Shown piece by piece: positions 43,545-45,527 of a DNA stretch of 45,527 bases (positions are counted from its first letter, which is position 1; the number at the start of each line of letters is the position of its first letter). The position numbers were made by a program, and so were the translations under genes. Origin of the DNA: Novosphingobium sp. (GTDB lineage Bacteria; Pseudomonadota; Alphaproteobacteria; Sphingomonadales; Sphingomonadaceae); NCBI GenBank assembly GCA_004211435.1, contig SECS01000029.1:1-45527 (forward strand), read 5' to 3'. The notes under the pieces were generated by a model. It ran no database searches. It had not been told where the DNA came from and worked only from the letters and a program-made list of their open reading frames with translations.

Positions 43545-44024
43545 TCAGTTACGGGAATTGCGGCTCTTGGGCCGATCCATGCCGCCCTTCTGGACGCAGC
43601 CGTCGGTCACGGTCGCCGAGCAGCGTGGATATTCTCTGGCTTCGGTCGGGGCTCCGGCAACCGCGCTCGGATCGGGCGAACCGGCGCCTTGGGTGACTGC
43701 GGCGTCGGCCGGTTGCGAAGCCGAGGCGGCCGGGCCGCTCGTCGCCGCAGAGGCGGCCGCATCCGGCGTACCAGTCGCGGCATCGGCGGAGCCCGGGCTC
43801 ACCGTCGTTGGACCCGCGGTGGTTTGGCTCTGGCCGGCTGCGTTCGGCGTCGTCGTGCCCGTGGGGTCGCCCGAGCCTGGCGCGCCTGGACTTTGCGCCT
43901 GCGCAGCGGAGGCCTCGGCTCCCTTCTTGGCGGCGCTGTCCTGCGCTTGGGCCAGTGCCAGAGCGGGAAGCGTGAACGCCAGCGCCGCGCCGGCCATGAG
44001 GATGGAATTGCGGATTGCCTTCAT
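43545..44024 (-). CDS. Secreted low-complexity hypothetical protein
   Basis: 159 residues. The start at 44024 has AGGAC upstream and a clear signal peptide (MKAIRNSILMAGAALAFTLP, cleavage near ALAQAQ). The middle (about 28-125) is a Gly/Ala/Ser/Thr/Pro-rich disordered stretch. The C-terminus carries a compact Cys pair (YPRCSATVTDGCVQKGG) and a basic tail. No known family. It is probably a periplasmic or envelope protein with a small disulfide-linked end. Confidence 0.75.
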   Translation of the reverse strand: MKAIRNSILMAGAALAFTLPALALAQAQDSAAKKGAEASAAQAQSPGAPGSGDPTGTTTPNAAGQSQTTAGPTTVSPGSADAATGTPDAAASAATSGPAASASQPADAAVTQGAGSPDPSAVAGAPTEAREYPRCSATVTDGCVQKGGMDRPKSRNSRN

Positions 44025-44158
44025 CGGTCCTGTCCTTTTCGTCTGGGCTGATTTCGAAAATCGCCCGCATGAGAGAAACCGCGTTGGTCGCCAGAAGCTC
44101 CGCGGCGATACGCCGTGCTGCCGCTTCCCAAGGGCAATTGGGCGCGATAGTTGGAACC

Positions 44159-44701
44159 ATGACCGTTTCTTTTCAGATCGTGCCAGCAATCCCGGCCGAC
44201 GCCGCGGCGATCGCGGCGATCTATGCCCACCACGTGGTTCACGGCACCGCGACTTTCGAGATCGAGCCGCCCGAAGCTGACGAGATCGCCGCGCGCATGG
44301 CCAAGGTCCGGGCGGCGGGCCTGCCCTGGCTCGTTGCGCGCGATCCCGAAGGGGCGGTTCTCGGATATGCCTATGCGAGTGCCTTCCATGCGCGTGCGGC
44401 CTATGGACGGACCTGCGAGGACGCGATCTACATCGCCCACGATCGTCTGGGGCAGGGGCTCGGCAAGGCGCTGCTCGCAGCTTTGATCGCGGCCTGCACC
44501 GCGGCGGGTCAGCGACAGATGATCGCGCTGATCGCGGGGACCGAGCCCGCCTCGATCGCGCTCCATGTCCGGGCGGGGTTCGTCGAGGTCGGCCGGCTCG
44601 GCAGTGTCGGCCGCAAGCACGGGCGCTGGCTCGACGTCATCTACATGCAGCGCCGCTTGGGCGAGGGGGCCGCGACCGCGCCGGAGGAAGAGCCCGCCTG
44701 A
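44159..44701 (+). CDS. GNAT acetyltransferase, phosphinothricin-acetyltransferase-like
   Basis: 180-residue N-acetyltransferase. Start at 44159 (MTVSFQIVPAIPADAAAIAA). The N-terminal IYAHHVVHGTATFEIEPPE and mid-protein YASAFHARAAYGRTCEDAIYI match the Pat/Bar-like subgroup. The acetyl-CoA loop is RLGQGLGKALLAALI, then ALHVRAGFVEVGRLGSVGRK. Chromosomal members usually acetylate methionine sulfone/sulfoximine or unknown amines, so no resistance phenotype should be assumed. It is divergent from the secreted-protein gene. Confidence 0.9.
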   Translation: MTVSFQIVPAIPADAAAIAAIYAHHVVHGTATFEIEPPEADEIAARMAKVRAAGLPWLVARDPEGAVLGYAYASAFHARAAYGRTCEDAIYIAHDRLGQGLGKALLAALIAACTAAGQRQMIALIAGTEPASIALHVRAGFVEVGRLGSVGRKHGRWLDVIYMQRRLGEGAATAPEEEPA

Positions 44702-44781
44702 TCGCATTGTCCTGATTGCGAACCTTCCCGTGGCTCACGCGTTAGCCCGGGAACGTTCACCACCAGACACTTGCGAGGACC

Positions 44782-45527
44782 ATGAACCGCATCCTCCTGC
44801 CCGCCATCGCATTCGCCGCTTCCGCAGTTCCCGCTCTTGCGCAGGATGTGGCCCCCCCGGCCGACCCCGCGCAGGCCGAAACCCCGGCGCAGGCCGACGC
44901 CGTGCTCGAATCGAGCGTCTTCGACGGCGATTTCCTTGTCGTCGCGGCCGGCGCGGTGTCGATGCCCAGCTACGAAGGCTCGGACAACCGCACGATCACC
45001 CCGGCGGGCGGCGTCTTCGGACGGATCGCCGGAATCGGCATCAATCCGCGCGCCGCGGGTGTCGCGCTCGATTTCATTCCCGAGGAGAAGGGCCAGCGGC
45101 TCAGCTTCAACCTTGGTCCGGTCGCGCGCTATCGCGCCAACCGCACGGGTAGCATCAAGGATCCGGTGGTCGCGCGGCTCGGCAAGCTCGACGGCGTGAT
45201 CGAAGGCGGCGTCTCGGCGGGCTTCTCGCTCAAGGGCGTGATCAATGCCTTCGACCGGATTTCGCTCGGCGCCGACGTGCGCTGGGACATCTCGGGCAAG
45301 GGCGGCGGCCGCGTGATCGCGCCGGGCATGACCTACTTCACCCCGGTCTCTAAGGGCCAGGTGATCGGCGCGAGGGTCGGTGCCGAATTCGTCGACCGCA
45401 AGTACGCGCAGTACAACTACGGCATCGACGCCGCGGGCAGCGCGGCCAGCGGCCTGCCGCAATATGCCGGGCGCGGTGGCTTCAAGGAGTGGAATGTCGG
45501 CGCCTTCACCGCGATCGACCTTTCGGG
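44782..45527 (+). CDS. MipA/OmpV-family outer-membrane protein (partial, cut by right edge)
   Basis: 248 codons are visible from ATG 44782, open to the end of the window. A signal peptide (MNRILLPAIAFAASAVPALA) is followed by an acidic/Pro-Ala linker. Beta-strand-rich sequence then matches MipA/OmpV proteins: FLVVAAGAVSMPSYEGSDNR, GIGINPRAAGVALDFIP, LSFNLGPVARYR, LDGVIEGGVSAGFSLKG and VIGARVGAEFVDRKYAQYNYG. Family members are about 250-290 residues, so only the last strand or two are missing. An AGGA lies upstream. The exact role (scaffold for murein enzymes or an outer-membrane channel) varies in the family. Confidence 0.88.
   Translation, partial: MNRILLPAIAFAASAVPALAQDVAPPADPAQAETPAQADAVLESSVFDGDFLVVAAGAVSMPSYEGSDNRTITPAGGVFGRIAGIGINPRAAGVALDFIPEEKGQRLSFNLGPVARYRANRTGSIKDPVVARLGKLDGVIEGGVSAGFSLKGVINAFDRISLGADVRWDISGKGGGRVIAPGMTYFTPVSKGQVIGARVGAEFVDRKYAQYNYGIDAAGSAASGLPQYAGRGGFKEWNVGAFTAIDLS

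Noticed and set aside
44159..44701. GNAT protein as a herbicide-resistance (bar/pat) determinant
   Set aside because: Chromosomal Pat-like proteins usually act on methionine sulfone or other amines; nothing around it suggests a resistance cassette.

Overview
The window looks like high-GC alphaproteobacterial DNA, most likely from a Sphingomonadaceae member (Sphingomonas/Novosphingobium type). The evidence is a crtY-crtI-crtB carotenoid operon, a zinc-ribbon protein next to ftsE-ftsX, clustered tyrA/hisC/metX/metW, a TonB-dependent receptor, and the dispersed CCTCCCC...GGGGAGG palindromes common in intergenic DNA of this group. The genus call is inference from gene content; no database search was possible.

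Region 1 (1 to about 1910) does not fit the rest. Read on the minus strand in the frame whose triplets start at base 1, it is free of stop codons for the whole stretch and runs off the left edge. It encodes an Ala/Ser/Thr/Pro/Gly-rich, Cys-containing protein with homopolymeric Ala runs, which looks like a GC-rich eukaryote (alga or protist) rather than a bacterium. At about 1890-1935 it joins abruptly to the C-terminal half of a TonB-dependent receptor. A chimeric assembly join or contamination is the simplest explanation.

Region 2 (about 3095-17330) is the conjugative part of an integrative element. It holds a large serine recombinase with an unusual C-terminus of three repeats. Then comes a colinear traG - CopG-like - trbB-C-D-E-J-L-F-G-I module, the mating-pair-formation type IV secretion system of IncP/Tn4371-like elements, followed by a DUF2274 protein and an AlpA-like regulator. 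It ends at the 3' end of a tRNA-Leu(GAG) gene, a classic attachment site. No relaxase, trbK, tyrosine integrase or replication/partition genes are visible, so the element is partial or rearranged here.

Region 3 (17330-45527) is chromosomal housekeeping sequence: tRNA-Leu; a zinc-ribbon protein; ftsE-ftsX with a DUF218 protein and an acyltransferase; a transglutaminase; tyrA-hisC; an amine oxidase; metX-GNAT-metW; two tandem VOC proteins; a GST; an NDUFA9-like protein; a DHA2 exporter; a GDT1-like membrane protein; 6-phosphogluconolactonase; a NUDIX hydrolase; DNA polymerase IV; a Bcr/CflA-type transporter; and glpD. After these come the crtY-crtI-LOG-crtB operon, a low-complexity secreted protein, a GNAT, and a MipA/OmpV outer-membrane protein cut by the right edge.

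Most genes sit in tight operons with 4-bp ATGA/GTGA overlaps, and several convergent pairs meet without spare DNA. The observations most worth checking are the hidden foreign reading frame and its junction, the recombinase with its repeat tail, the tRNA-linked end of the conjugative element, and the LOG-family gene translationally coupled inside the carotenoid operon.
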